A DNA stretch of 64,000 nt from Phallus indusiatus (Eukaryota > Basidiomycota > Agaricomycetes > Phallales > Phallaceae): the NCBI GenBank assembly GCA_027605045.1, contig JAQFWX010000009.1, positions 62,001 through 126,000 of the forward strand, read 5' to 3'. A model generated the notes under the pieces. It was not told the DNA's origin. It was given only the letters and a program-made list of their open reading frames with translations, and made no database searches. Shown here piece by piece: positions 36,801 to 49,752 of this stretch. A program made the position numbers and the translations under genes. Within the stretch, counting starts at the first letter, position 1; each line of letters opens with the position of its first letter.

Positions 36801-37433
36801 CAAATAATTTGGTTTGGGCATTCATGAATCGCGTATGCCTAGATTCGTTGAACTAAATCAAAGTCGATGGTGCTATTTCCAGACAGGTAAGGCGAATACA
36901 TAATATATATATAGGTGTGCATATACAGAATACTAGATCCGCATTACAATGGGGAAATATTTTTAAAGCGTCCGCATTGAGAAGCTCGTCACCATATAGT
37001 CAATTTTTTTTACTAGTGTATTATGATAACATTTTATTAAATTGATCTGCAGGGAGCGATATGTAAACAACGAAAGCATGCCGATGAAAATATGACTATA
37101 ATGTAATGCAGGTCGGACTTGCTGAAGGAATAAACCATGTTATCCTAATATGTAGAAAATAAATTGAGTTGTTAAACATAGTATCAGAAGAAAAAGGAAG
37201 CTCATTGAAAAGGGTATATCAAAAAGCAAGGGATATAAAAATATGCAAACAAATGGTATTCATAGTGTTGAGTGATAAGGAACGAAAGAAAGGTGTGATC
37301 CTCTTCTTGAATATTTTTGCTCTTTTGAAGTTGAAGAGAATATTTTTGCTGTTTAAGGATTTATTATTAGTCAGGTCAAAGGGGAAAGAAAATCAAGACT
37401 AACGTTACTTTGAACGGGAAAAAAAAACCATGG
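33867..37433. other. Long convergent intergenic region (3.6 kb)
   Basis: Lies between the 3' ends of FKH-C and FKH-D. It contains a TGTA/TATG microsatellite (ATGTATGTATGTATGTATGT, about 35346-35365), a GGATCCGGATCC palindrome (about 35407-35418) and a TGCATGCATGTATGCAT run (about 35882-35900). No convincing coding frame was seen. Such length between converging 3' ends is unusual compared with 0.3-0.6 kb elsewhere in the window. Confidence 0.4.
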
Positions 37434-40400
37434 CTACTTGCGTCTCCCTCTCCTTTTAGCAGAACCTGCAGGAACATACTCGTCCTCGTCCTCATCTTCT
37501 TCGCTCCCTTCATCCTCGTCCTCATCCTCACTCCCCTCGCTTTGACTCCCTCCACCTCGTCGGGGGTGCTTTTTAGACCCACGAAGACCATTAATCTTGG
37601 GACGTCCTCGAGACGACTGAGATCGTTTCCGCGCAGCAGTAGAACCCGAACCTCCGAAATTGACCGGTGTATCGGAAGATGTAGATGTTGTCCGTGTCTG
37701 AGAGAATTCCGACGCAATCTGCGCAGCTAGTGTATTAAATGTATCGCGTGGTCGATTACTATTATTGTTAATATTATTAGAAGTGGCTGAATTAAAAGAT
37801 TGAAGTCCACTGGTGATTGGAGAAGGAACAACGGGATCGAATCTCCTCATTGGATTTTGCCGTGTTGTACGATGAGGTCCGAGACTTTGATTAAGTGTAC
37901 CACCGCGCTGTGCCCCTGGCTGATTCGTAGTAGCGGACGCAGACGCGGACGTCTCACCTCCCGATCCCGCCGAGCTGGTAGTAGCTACACTCTCGGGGAC
38001 AGAAAATCCCGATGAACCGAAACTCGACTGAGCAGAAAGCGGCTGTGCCATCTGTGTTGTCACGGCTGGACCTAACGTCAACGATGCTCGACCGAGTGCT
38101 GCAGGTGAAGGCGACGCCGAACCAGTAAATGGTGTCGTTGAGGCTGATGCTGCCATTCGTCCCTGAGATGAAAACGGTTGTGAAGACGATGAGGATTGCA
38201 TTGAAGTAGCTTGTGTGAATGCCGATGACGATGCTGGTGACATGCCAGTGCTCGCGCTCGCACCTGCGCCTGATTCCTGGCTTGGATTTCTCATCATCGA
38301 CGGACCCAAATTCAAGCCCGACTCCGGGTTCTGAATCATCTCTCCAGCGTGCTGACTCATCATCTTTTCATCCCCGAGTAGAAAAAAAAATTAGTCATGC
38401 AAATTAAAAAAACTGTGGAAATGAACGAATGGCAAACTTACTGTAGTACCAGGAACAGCCGTGAGATTTTCACCATTCCGCGTAGATGTCGTTTTTCTCT
38501 TCCTCTTGCTCGAGGTTGTCGTACCACCGGTCGCAGATTCTGCAGTGGATGCACGATTGGAGGCAGCAGGATTCCACATGGACATTCCAGTCGACGACGA
38601 CGTCGACCCAACGTTCATGTCCGCGCCAGTTTGAGCTTGAGCGTTACCGAAGCCCATCAATGCACTCTGAGCATTGTTCCGACCAAAACCACCACCACCA
38701 CTCGGACTCTGAGGAGTATACGCCGAAAACGGGCCCTCGTTAGCAATCGGATTCGAATATCCGAGGCCACTCGCAGCAGCAGTAGTAGAAACCTGAGCGC
38801 TCGTCGAGCCTGATACTGACACTGACGCTGCATCCACACCCATACCCCCACCCGCACCCATACCAATTCCGAAACTGGAAGGAAGCGGAATTTGACTTAG
38901 CATGGGAATGACACCGGTCACGGCGGCGTAGCTTCCTTCATTCGGAGCGACAGTTCCTCGGCTATATGCGTTACCGAATGGTGGTCGCATTATCGTTGAT
39001 GTCGTCGTCATCGGAGTCAAGACAGGTGTCGTCGTCGTCGTGTTGTAAGGTGAGTACGTAGCTGGCACATTTGACGCTGATGTCGATGACGTTGAACCGC
39101 TGGGAACATTCCTTCTCCGCGCTCCGGAAGTAGTAGTGTTCAAAGTGATCGTCTGATCTTGATCATCGATATCATCTTCATCCTCTCCAGCATCATCGTC
39201 ACCCTCTTCGTCGTCCGTTTGTCGACCATTACCAACGGTGACGTTCTGACTTTGAGTTTCGGAGGCGGCAGCAGCTGCTTGTTGTTGTTTCTCTCGTTCC
39301 ATAGCGGCCAATGCTTTTTTACCAGGCTTCTTGTTCCGTTTCCGTTCACGTTTATTGCCAGGCGGTTTATCGTGCGCTACGACCCAATAGCATCCCTTTC
39401 CAGGCTCAGTAATCGGTCTCGTGACTTTTTCGAACAGATTATTGAGCGAGAGATTATGCCGAACCGAATTCTAATGAAAGAAAAAAAATCAAGTATGACG
39501 TGGTTTGTTGATGAGAACGATTATATATGCATAAGAGAGTATGACTTTTATACGTACTCTCCAACTTTTTCTGTCGCCGAGTGTGTAGTAGCTGAATCGA
39601 CGTTCCATGGCGAGGTAGAGTTCTGACAGCGTGAGTCGTTCTTGAGGAGATCCGAGGATAGCACACCGTATGATGGTGGGCAATGGGTATGCTGGTTTTT
39701 TGCCGGGTTCAGAGTCGACGAGACTGTTGAGGGATATATGAGGATCGGGAAGGTGTGTTGAATCTAAACAAGTCTTCGTCTCAAATTATTAAATTAAGTC
39801 TTTTTAAAGGACTCACTGTTGGCGACCATAATTTCCCTAAAATGAACTTGATGATGGGGAGAGGGATAATATTCGTGATTGGGTCGTTTTTCACCCCCTG
39901 AGAGCATGTAATTATTGTTCAGGGAGGAGGAAGAGGCGGCGGGGATGCTACTGGTTGCCGGGGGAAGTATAGAAGGATCTATAGGAAGATCCTGCATAGC
40001 ACCATGCGCATGGGTATGCATAGCGGGAGCGGGCATATCTCCTTCGTACTCATCGACGCCGATGCCATTGTCATTATCATTTTCATCATCGTTCTCATCA
40101 ACATTTTGTTGATCACCGTCATTCGCAGCGGTGCTGGAGAAAACGGAGGGACTCCGTCCAACGTGCGCTTGATCTGGAAAAGCTGCGTCTGCAACGACGT
40201 TGTCAGAAGGGTGAATTTGATTCCCCCCTCTTTGGAGCAGACCGTGCTGTTTGTCGTAATTGGCTTGTGATCGGTAGTACGAAAAGGTAGGAATTAGTTG
40301 AGGGCGAGATGACATGTGCGGCGATGGTGACAATGTCGATGATGACGACTGGACCATCGGCATTGAAGTTGTTATAGATAGCGAGGGAGATGCGCCACGA

Positions 40401-41179
40401 AGAGAGGGCGACGATGAGGTCGATGGTCCACGCGAACGCCTTGCCGGTCCGTTCATTCTCTCAGTATGGTTGGCGTCCTGGACTGTCGCAATAGAGGCGG
40501 ACACAGAACCAGGAGCAGACGCATAAGTAGAAAATGGATTGGGGCCGGCATCGGCGCTGGCCCGTTGAGAGTGGAGAACGGTGTCTTGAAGTTGGCTAAT
40601 ATTAGGTCTGTTAGCTCTAGGCGGTGCAGGAGGAGCGGGAGGGTGAGGCGGAGGCGGGCCATGATGGGAATGGGGAGCGGGAGGGGCAGGGGGAAAGAGA
40701 GCGTAGGGGTGGTAGTAATATGGTGCACCTGGTATTGACGCGACGCCCATATGACCTGGAGAGGGCATCTGGTTTATCGGCGAGGTTGACGGTGGCGGTG
40801 GGACAGAGCCAGGCATCATACCGCCGAGTGAAATGGCGGCGGAGTGTGAGCGCGGGTGATGGTGCTGTTGCTGTTGCTGATAGAAATGTTGTTCATGCGA
40901 ATTAGAATTAAAGTGTGGCTGTGATTGCAGTTGTGTATGTCCTTGTGCAGACGTCGTAGACCCATCTGCCCCTGCCTTTGCTACCGCAGAGGTTGGCGAA
41001 GCAGAAGCGGAAAAAGGTGTCGATGATGATGCATGATGGTGAGGAGGACGACGTGATTGAGGAATGCGAATTGATGCCGACTTGGAATTTGAATTTGAAT
41101 TTGGGTTGTTTGTAGTTGTATCTGGGTTGGATGTTTGTTGTGGTGGTATCGATGATGATGATGACGAGGAGGAAGCCAT
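37434..41179 (-). CDS. FKH-D: canonical forkhead transcription factor, about 1,175 residues
   Basis: Four exons (41179-39817, 39763-39558, 39470-38442, 38363-37434), all in phase. The 454-residue N-terminal part is disordered (Ser, Pro, His-rich), ending in the box [17 protein letters not shown]. Exon 2 has SLNSL and [40 protein letters not shown]. Exon 3 starts [20 protein letters not shown] with wing [15 protein letters not shown] and a basic run ([13 protein letters not shown], a likely nuclear signal). All usual DNA-contact residues (N, RH, S) are present. The rest is low-complexity with acidic patches ([32 protein letters not shown]) and a basic end [10 protein letters not shown]. It is a nuclear DNA-binding regulator. 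Which orthologue group (Fkh1/2, Sep1, Fhl1-like) cannot be decided here; no FHA domain was seen. Confidence 0.92.
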
Positions 41180-42339
41180 ATTATCGCGCGAAATGGAATC
41201 TGCGCTAGGAGAATCGTGTTCCTAATCGATGATTAGCGAAAGAATTAAAAATGTAAAAGAGAGAGATAGAATAGAATAGAATTTATATATAAGTCGTTGA
41301 GGAGAATGAGCTGAGAAATGTGCGGTGTATGTAGTGGGAGGCGTATGTGTGCGTTTCGCAATACGAGAAAGAAGCGAGCACTTGGCGAGCACCAGCGAGA
41401 AAAAAAGAGCTCCGAAAAAATTATAAACAATAGCCTTTTTATATAAACAATAAAAACAGAGAGACAGAAACAAAAGCAAAAACCCCGTTTACTTCTTAAT
41501 AATAATAATAGTCCGTGTGCTCGTTCCCTTGCCAGATTCACGCGCATGTAACAAAGCACAAAAGAGAATAAGGAAAAATCGATGACTAGTGAAAAAGCTA
41601 AAAAAAAAAAAATTTCCGCCGGCCCTTGTACTTTTGATTTTTTCACTTGATGGGTTTCCTACACTCTGCGCAGAAATTCGTATTTATATGGGGTGGGACA
41701 GTACAATCACTGGACCTACATGCGCATATATTCGGCTCTCGGTACCGCGTCCCAGCTAGCCGAATTCTCGGGTTGCGTCCGTTTGGTTCCAATCTGGGCG
41801 TTTGAACTTTGAGAACAAGCGACAAGCGAGAAAGAGAGAGAAGGGGGGGACACAAATCTCTCTCAAAGCACTAACTACTCGGCCTTTTTAAAACCCTTTT
41901 TTCGAAACCTTACTTCCCAGTCTCGCAAATACCCGAACGTAAACATCAATCAAAAGAAAAAAAAACCACACACAAGCAAGTCAAATGGTCTTTTGACTGT
42001 GGTATAATAGTACTAGGACACAGCTGGGCCTGGCTGAACGGGGAGTTTCCATTTTGGGGCCAGCCAATGATCGATGGGTTTACATCGGAGGTTGCCGAAT
42101 GCAAAGCTCGAGCTCTCGTTCTGGCTCAAAAAACACAAAGGAGGCAAATTCCGGCCAGGTGCATGGCCCCCCCGGAGTTCAGCTGGATTTTGCCGTCGGA
42201 TTTCAGCGTCGGTCAAAATTAAGAAAAACCACTCAGGGAAAGTTAAGGTTACTACATATTACTATTAACTATAGTATACTTTGGTATAATAAATATTCGT
42301 CCAAAATCTCATGACTGCCCGTAATCAAAGTTAGCCCTC
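41180..42339. other. FKH-D promoter / intergenic
   Basis: AT-rich upstream region with AG-rich tracts (pyrimidine-rich on the FKH-D strand), as expected for a long 5' leader. No gene was seen. Confidence 0.35.
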
Positions 42340-43725
42340 TTATACGACGTCATACACCCGATTACCCAACCCAGACACTCTCCACGCAGCCTGTCTGCGA
42401 AATAGACGAATGCACATCAAAGCTTTAAAAACAGTATTCCTTAAAGCGAGCTTCCACTTTGATCCACCTCCAAATGCCAAAAACTTCGTCATTATCATGC
42501 TCAATCCAACAACCCGTTCACCTATTTCATGTCTTTGTTTCTCATACCTGGCTATAATCGAGTCTCGATTTGCTGAACCGCTAGGGGCGTTCAAGTGTGC
42601 GTAAATAGTGTTTGCTGCAGAAACAGCGTCGCATATTCCGAGATTCATGCCCTGTCCACCAACAGGAGAATGCACATGTGCAGCATCACCAATAAGTAAG
42701 ACGTGGGAGTTCCCTATTTTCGCCGTATACGCATCAGCTAAAGCAGCGCGAACGCGGTATCGAGATGAGGAATTAACAGAGGAGATAGTGATGGGTGTGC
42801 TGAAGGGATTCCGCTTGTCGAGCTCCTGTTGGAAATACTCGATTGTGGGGTTATGCGGCACCTCGTCACGCATGGCTAAGATGAGACGCCACACGAGTTT
42901 TGTTGGCTCTCGGGAGGGCAATGGAATGAGGAGGAGGTAACGATCTAGCAAAAAAGCAGTTGGTTGATTACGGCCAAGTTGCTCCGGAAGAGGTTCTTCG
43001 AGGTATACATCTCCCAATGCCATTTGGAATATGTCGGGAGCGTTAGGGTCGTAGTAAGATGCACCTGTTTTCGGATTCTTGAAGTCTATTCCAACCAAAT
43101 GTCTGACCTACATATTATGATCCCAAAATGTCAGATCTCGCTCACATCATCTATTAGTATGTATTGCTTACTGTAGAATGCGCACCATCTGCTCCAATAA
43201 TATATTTGGTAACGATAGTCGAATTGTCCGCAAACAAAACTTCAACTTTATCACCGTGTATCTTCTTAATACCGGTAATTTCCTTTCCACGTTGAACACG
43301 GACACCTTGAGCATCCAAGTGTTTTTGTAAAACCTCTTCAACGTCGGATTGTGAAATGAGAACCGCAAAGGGGAAGTTGGTGTACTCCTTGAGAACAGAT
43401 AACTCGATATTTACGAGGGGCTGTTCGGCAGCGGATCTGAATTTGAGACCATCACACCGTATTCCTCTTTCGGCGATCACATTTGCTGCCCCTATTGTAT
43501 CGAGTATCTTGATACCAGCTGTTAGCATTATTTCAGTCATCAAAACAAGATACGTGTACTCACTTCTAGTGTATGACAGTGAATCAAAGATGCCCTTGCG
43601 CCGTTTCTGTTCGACGAAGCAGCGTCAACGATTTGGACGTCAACACCCTTCTGGGCTAATGCTATCGCGGCAACCAATCCAGTTGGACCGGCACCAACGA
43701 CTAAAACTTGTGTCTCGTTGGACAT
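42340..43725 (-). CDS. FAD-dependent monooxygenase (phenol hydroxylase/UbiH-like, group A)
   Basis: NAD(P)H- and FAD-dependent hydroxylase of the aromatic ring hydroxylase superfamily. The ATG at 43725 gives the Rossmann motif VLVVGAGPTGLVAAIALAQK. An intron then joins HTLE to ILDTIGAANVIAERGI. Further motifs: SQSDVEEVLQKHLDAQGVRV, the DG motif IIGADGAHSTV, an intron, VGIDFKNPKTGASYY, and the second FAD motif LLIGDAAHVHSPVGGQGMN. It ends at 42340. The protein is complete, about 420 residues. It lacks the C-terminal thioredoxin-like domain of true phenol hydroxylases. Substrate unknown; it could serve xenobiotic or secondary metabolism. No biosynthetic partner genes are next to it. Confidence 0.9.
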
Positions 43726-44358
43726 AAGAAACGAGGAGATTTAAGATAGATATGCTGTGGTTGTTGTTACTGTATCATTGGCGGTAAACGTCCACATCCA
43801 TTTATAAGAGACCTCAAAGTTAGATCAATTCGGGAAGGCTCGTAAAGACGGATCTATACGATACATACACGTACGCCCGCCGCCGTGCTTCGTGAGAACT
43901 CGGAAGACTATGTCGAATTCAGAAAAACAGTATACATATACACTGGTGAAATGAAAGATTATCACCGGCTCTTAATGATAGCGTGCTTACATATTAAAAC
44001 CCCGTTTGCCAAGGGAAAATCCACAACACAATTCCTTGTTAGTCGGACGCCTCGTCATAAGACCGGAATACAGTACTCTGTTGCCTTTAAAACCGACACG
44101 ATGATCAGTAAGGAAACCCCAGATCCGAATGACTAATCCCTTCGTTTCTCGGGAGCCGTTGTCTACTTTTGGTAAAACCAATCCGAGTGCCTTAAATGTT
44201 TGAAAATCCTGTTGTTGCATCATGATCAATTCCTCAACGGCCCCCTGTACGGTGTAAAGCTGTAAAGCCTAAATTACTCGACATTGCTGCGATCCCACAT
44301 AAAGTCGCCTAGATGAATGGACATAAATTTTATTCAAGCGAACGTGGTTTTTGTAGTC
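43726..44358. other. Intergenic, no gene seen
   Basis: Promoter of the monooxygenase and 3' region of the GPI-protein gene. Overlapping 80-codon frames on both strands are unrecognisable. Confidence 0.35.
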
Positions 44359-45316
44359 TTACAACAAGTACAAAAATAAACCCAAAATTGCGGTAGCACT
44401 ATAAGTGGTGGACGATCCGAGGTTTAGCATGCTACCGCCATTAGTCAAGGCTGTACAAGAATCAACGTAAGGTTTTGTTGTCGGCGATGACGTGTACGTA
44501 CAGCCTGTGTTTGTTGGAAGTGCTCCTGACGCGCTTATAGATGGGTTAAGATTGTTCACCGAAGGTGTGGGGGTTGAACCTGATAATTTTCACGGATTAG
44601 CTGATTGAAGTTGTACAGCAAAGGGAAAACAAGTTTGTACCTCCAGAATTTAATCCAGCACCACTACTTCCACCACCTACCCCATCACTCGTAGAATTCG
44701 CCAGGAAAAACTGAAATTGATCAAATTTCATGGGTCCTTGGTGTACATCGATTTCCAGCGTATGCGTTCCAGGATTGGGTATTGTTATAAAGACAATGGT
44801 AGGACTCCACGTGTAGGCAGGCGGCTGAGATGATGCCCTCGGTAAAGTCGAATTATACGTCGAGACTAGTGTGCCGTCGAGAGTGAAGGTGTATAAAAAA
44901 GTGATGTCTTGTGGGTATGGCTGGTTTATAGGCGTAAGAAATACCGCCGCTCCATAGTTCTGACCTACAAAAACGAGAAAGAAAAAACTCCTCTATCAGA
45001 AACTCAAACTCAAACACGCGTAGCACGGGGTGCGTAAAATCACCTTGAAACGTTAAAGTTATCTTGGGAGGAGGATCCCCATGAACTCCCGTGTCCTGGA
45101 GCTCAGTATGTTGTGTTGGAAGTGATCGTGCGTGTAACACCTTCTGCCCAAGATTCTACAGGTGAATACTGAAACGCTGGATCTGTGTCGTCCAAGATGG
45201 CATTTGGGACTGGCCCTAAAGGCTGAGGAGGCGGACTGCCAATTACACTGGGATTGGGATGGGATTGGGATGGGATTGGCACTGCTGCTACTGATATTGC
45301 CAGCGAGTGTCGTCAA
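44359..45316 (-). CDS. Putative GPI-anchored surface protein with beta-sandwich-like domain (5' end and one junction unresolved)
   Basis: The C-terminal half is secure: ITLTFQG, an intron, QNYGAAVFLTPINQPYP, LYTFTLDGTLVSTYNSTLP, TIVFITIPNPGTHTLEIDVH, MKFDQFQFFLANST, then a Gly/Ser linker, an intron, and a Ser/Thr-rich tail ending in a hydrophobic GPI-type signal (TYSATAILGLFLYLL). This layout matches a common basidiomycete family of secreted jelly-roll-like proteins. Upstream, ILDDTDPAFQYSPVESWAEG is in a different frame from the following ELQDTGVHGDPPPKITL. Either a one-base shift near 45105 or a 43-bp intron with a weak donor is needed to join them. The N-terminus crosses an 11-bp tandem repeat and no start codon is sure; it may begin as far up as about 45500. 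Confidence 0.6.
45250..45280. repeat. 11-bp tandem repeat, about 2.7 copies
   Basis: GGGATTGGGAT repeated (unit 11 bp). Because 11 is not a multiple of three, copy-number change here would shift the reading frame if it is coding. It may instead lie in a 56-bp intron (GTAGCA..GGCAG) of the GPI-protein gene. Confidence 0.7.
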
Positions 45317-45784
45317 TGTTGAATAGAAAATAGAATATGGTCGTCGCGATAGTCAAACCGAATTCGGTAGCTTGACCGGCGATTTCGGTTTTAGTTTGAG
45401 TAAATTGACCATGCTCCAAAAGAGAGTTTAAAAATAATAATAATACGGTAAAACGAGTGGAAGTCTTTCACGGGAAAGGCAATAGCAAAATGCTTTGCAT
45501 GATAAAAAATTTCTCCTTAAGTACCTCGTAACGATTTCGTTATTGCACGCACGCGCAGCGTCGTCGAATAGCCAAGCCTTGAACCAAGTCCGAGTAAGGA
45601 AACGGATTTATTTCGGGCTCCTTTCAGCCGGCTATGAAGTCAGCTTTGTCAGCTTGATGAATTTATGGCGAAAAGGGCAAAAGCCCCATCACTGCTGACG
45701 CCAACGGCCCTTCTGAAAGAAAGAATGCATGTATGTATTCTTTGTTCATATCTACATTTGAATCGAAGACTCTCAGCACATAAT

Positions 45785-47130
<1,346 letters not shown>

Positions 47131-48202
47131 CCTTCAAGGAATTACGATTTACGAGATTGCTGAGCGACAAGCAGAGTTATATATAATATGCAAAGACGTT
47201 GCTATTGTGGTGCATTCTGGGGTGATTATTTGTTCTTCTCGAAGACGGCTAAAAGATGCCTTTTGCCTAGTACATGCGTAGTATTATGATATCATCTGTG
47301 GCCATTGGGCCGATGCGTGAGTACTTGAGTGTGCACGTTCTCTATCTATATGCAGGCAAACACCCTTCCAAAGACTAGGCCAAGTGAAAAGAAGAAGAAG
47401 CCTGTATGCCGAGCGGGAAAAACTTCTAACTATCAAAGGATTCCGAACCAAGAATTCGAATATGGTCATGAATGATCATGCACGTCTAAGATATATATGT
47501 ACGGTGGCGCAATCAAATTTTTGGGATCCCTGTAAAATAATGTACCTGTATATTCTATTATCTAGCACGGGGATACCGAAGTGTGCACATGAAAGAACTG
47601 TCAGACTAGTCGGTGGAGATATCAAGTACAAAAGGATCGGGTGAGTCCGAAGGTCCGGAAAGGGCCCGTGATGCACAACTTGGTTGAAAGTTACAATTAA
47701 CAAATAAGTCATGAACATCGGTATTAGCCGGTTAAGTATACGGAAGAAAATAATGACTAGTTTCTTCTCTTAATGCCAGTATGCCGGACATGAGCGCATG
47801 GGGGGTGAGCCCTTTGTTGACTAATCTATCTTTAGAAAACGGCTCCAAATGTGAGAAATTCTTCTATTATTGTACTTACTTCTTAAACTCTTGTGTTCAA
47901 TTATTCATTGTTAGTATTTCATTGTTTTTCGAGGTTTAGGGTTTAGAGTGGTTGAGTGATGGTTACACGGTCATTGGCAGTGATCGGCCTATAACCAACC
48001 TATAACGCCTGTCAGTTATTTCAAAAATGACCCGATTATTTCCTCAGCTCTGAATCGGCATATCAACCGTGTAATTTGTTTCCCGTATGTAATTGTATGC
48101 AGAGGTCTGAATTCACGTTTGCTTGACGCACAGTCACAAAATAGTCACTTCTTCAGATCTTCAGAAATTAGACGCCATCGCGTTCCCTTCGTTCACCTCC
48201 TC
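47131..48202. other. Divergent promoter region, THI4 / pepsin-like gene
   Basis: No gene was seen. I looked on the THI4 strand for the conserved TPP-aptamer boxes (CUGAGA and the CCUGAU...GCGAAGGGA arm) and found neither. Confidence 0.35.
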
Positions 48203-49752
48203 ATGTATCTTACCATTCGATTAATCGCTAATAACATTTTCTTTCTCTATTCTTTGATCCACATTCTCCAATTTCATCTTGTGCGAGCTTCAAACACCAC
48301 ACGCATACTACGCTTACCGTTGAATAATGCGGGTTTACTGCATGGCACCGATCTACAGTAAGCTTTTGTTTTCTGGCTGAGAAACGTGAATTACTGTAGC
48401 ATACATGCCGTTCAGATATCACGGTCCAGTGGGGTTCGGGACGCCACCTCAAAGATTCAACCTTATGTTCGACACAAGCTCGACAGGAATCGAAATTCCG
48501 GGCATAATGTGTGTGATCCCGTGCATGAATCAACAACAGTTCGATTACACTGCAAGCTCGACGTTCAAAAACTCCCAAAGGAAGACAACTATCCGATTCA
48601 GCGCTGGTGGTCCAAGTAAGTCTGTCAATGTCTTCCTAGCATAGTCCAACTGTAACGGTAATCTGTTCAATTAGTGGTGAGATTCCATTTGTCGACCCGT
48701 TGAGAGGGTTTCTAATCGATGGAATGCGGGAAAAAAGACATTTCAGTCGATGGATATTCTCCAGGTTTCTGATACGATGACATTCCTTGGTCAAAGGTTC
48801 CCCAGAACTCCATTTAGAATGGTCACAAACCAAACATCTGGCTTTGTGAGTATATGCGTTAAAATGAAACGGCAGCGAACACAGAATCAGTTTTTTTGCA
48901 GTTCCTAAACCCGTACGACGGCATAATGGGTGAGAATGAGAGCGAGAAAAATTGCTTAGTTTTACTAACCCCATCTTAGGACTGAATCTAGAGAGAGACT
49001 CTGTCGTGTATAATGCCATCCGAAAAATGGGTTATCCAGGTAAGATAACGAATGTGATGATGGAAAATAATCTCATCGTCGGGCTGCCTAGTCATGTTTG
49101 GATTGTACCTCACGCCAAGTCGCATTGGAGGTGCCGAGTTCAGTGTAGGAGGGGTCGACAAGTCTAAATTGAATGGTACAAGTTTGACATGGGTACCTAT
49201 CATGAAGACAAACACAACAGACAAGAGATGGTCACTCGTCGCATCCAACATCTACATTAATGGTGCAGAAGTGGATTCCAATCTTTCCCGAAATCAACAG
49301 TTTGTGTTTCATACTGGAGAATCGGGCATCATTGTAGGAAAGCAGCTAGCGTCGGTAGGTTTTGTTTTCTGTGAAAATAGTGAAAAACAAACACTCACTA
49401 TTTTCGCCTCTTTCTCTCTTTCTTGCTTCAGGCGATGTATTCTCGTATCTCGCCGAATATCGCAGCAATAGGCACCGATGGAAACTACGGAATTCCGTGC
49501 AACAAGATGCCTTCTCTGAGAGCAGTTGTAACATTCACATTCTCCTCGATACACGGGTCACCTTTCAATCTTACACTGACATCGAGGGATCTGAACACGG
49601 GGGCTTTCGTCGACAACCCGACTATCTGTCAGACAGTAATCAGCGGCGCAGACATTCAAGGTGGGATTATCGGGGTATCATTGTTGAAACATTATTACAC
49701 GGTTTGGGACGTGGACAATGCATTGATAGGTTTCGCTAACAACGGATATTAA
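48203..49752 (+). CDS. Pepsin-like (A1) protein lacking the second catalytic Asp: probable pseudoprotease
   Basis: The ATG at 48203 opens a hydrophobic leader (NNIFFLYSLIHILQFHLVRA). A CAG acceptor after 48416 joins DLQ to YHGPVGFGTPPQRFNLMFDT. The first active-site motif reads DTSSTG instead of DTGSS (Asp codon 48471-48473 kept). Later exons show SMDILQVSDTMTFLGQRFP, LNPYDGIMGL, GLYLTPSRIGGAEFSVGGVD, WVPIMK and RWSLVASNIYINGAEV, all typical A1 landmarks. At the second catalytic position the sequence reads FVFHTGESGIIVG, with His (codon 49310-49312) where the DTGT/DSGT Asp should be. The fold continues normally to GIIGVSLLKHYYTVWDVDNA, LIGFANNGY. The frame is kept throughout, so it is not a decayed gene; a secreted, catalytically inactive binding protein is inferred. 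Confidence 0.85.

Noticed and set aside
37434..41179. Plus-strand open frames inside FKH-D
   Set aside because: They are mirror readings of low-complexity Ser/Ala/Gly codons of the minus-strand gene.
47930..47950. Telomere-like TTTAGGGTTTAG
   Set aside because: Less than two units inside ordinary intergenic DNA; no array and no chromosome-end features.
47131..48202. TPP riboswitch in front of THI4
   Set aside because: Expected from other fungi, but neither conserved aptamer box could be found by eye on the THI4 strand, so it is not annotated.
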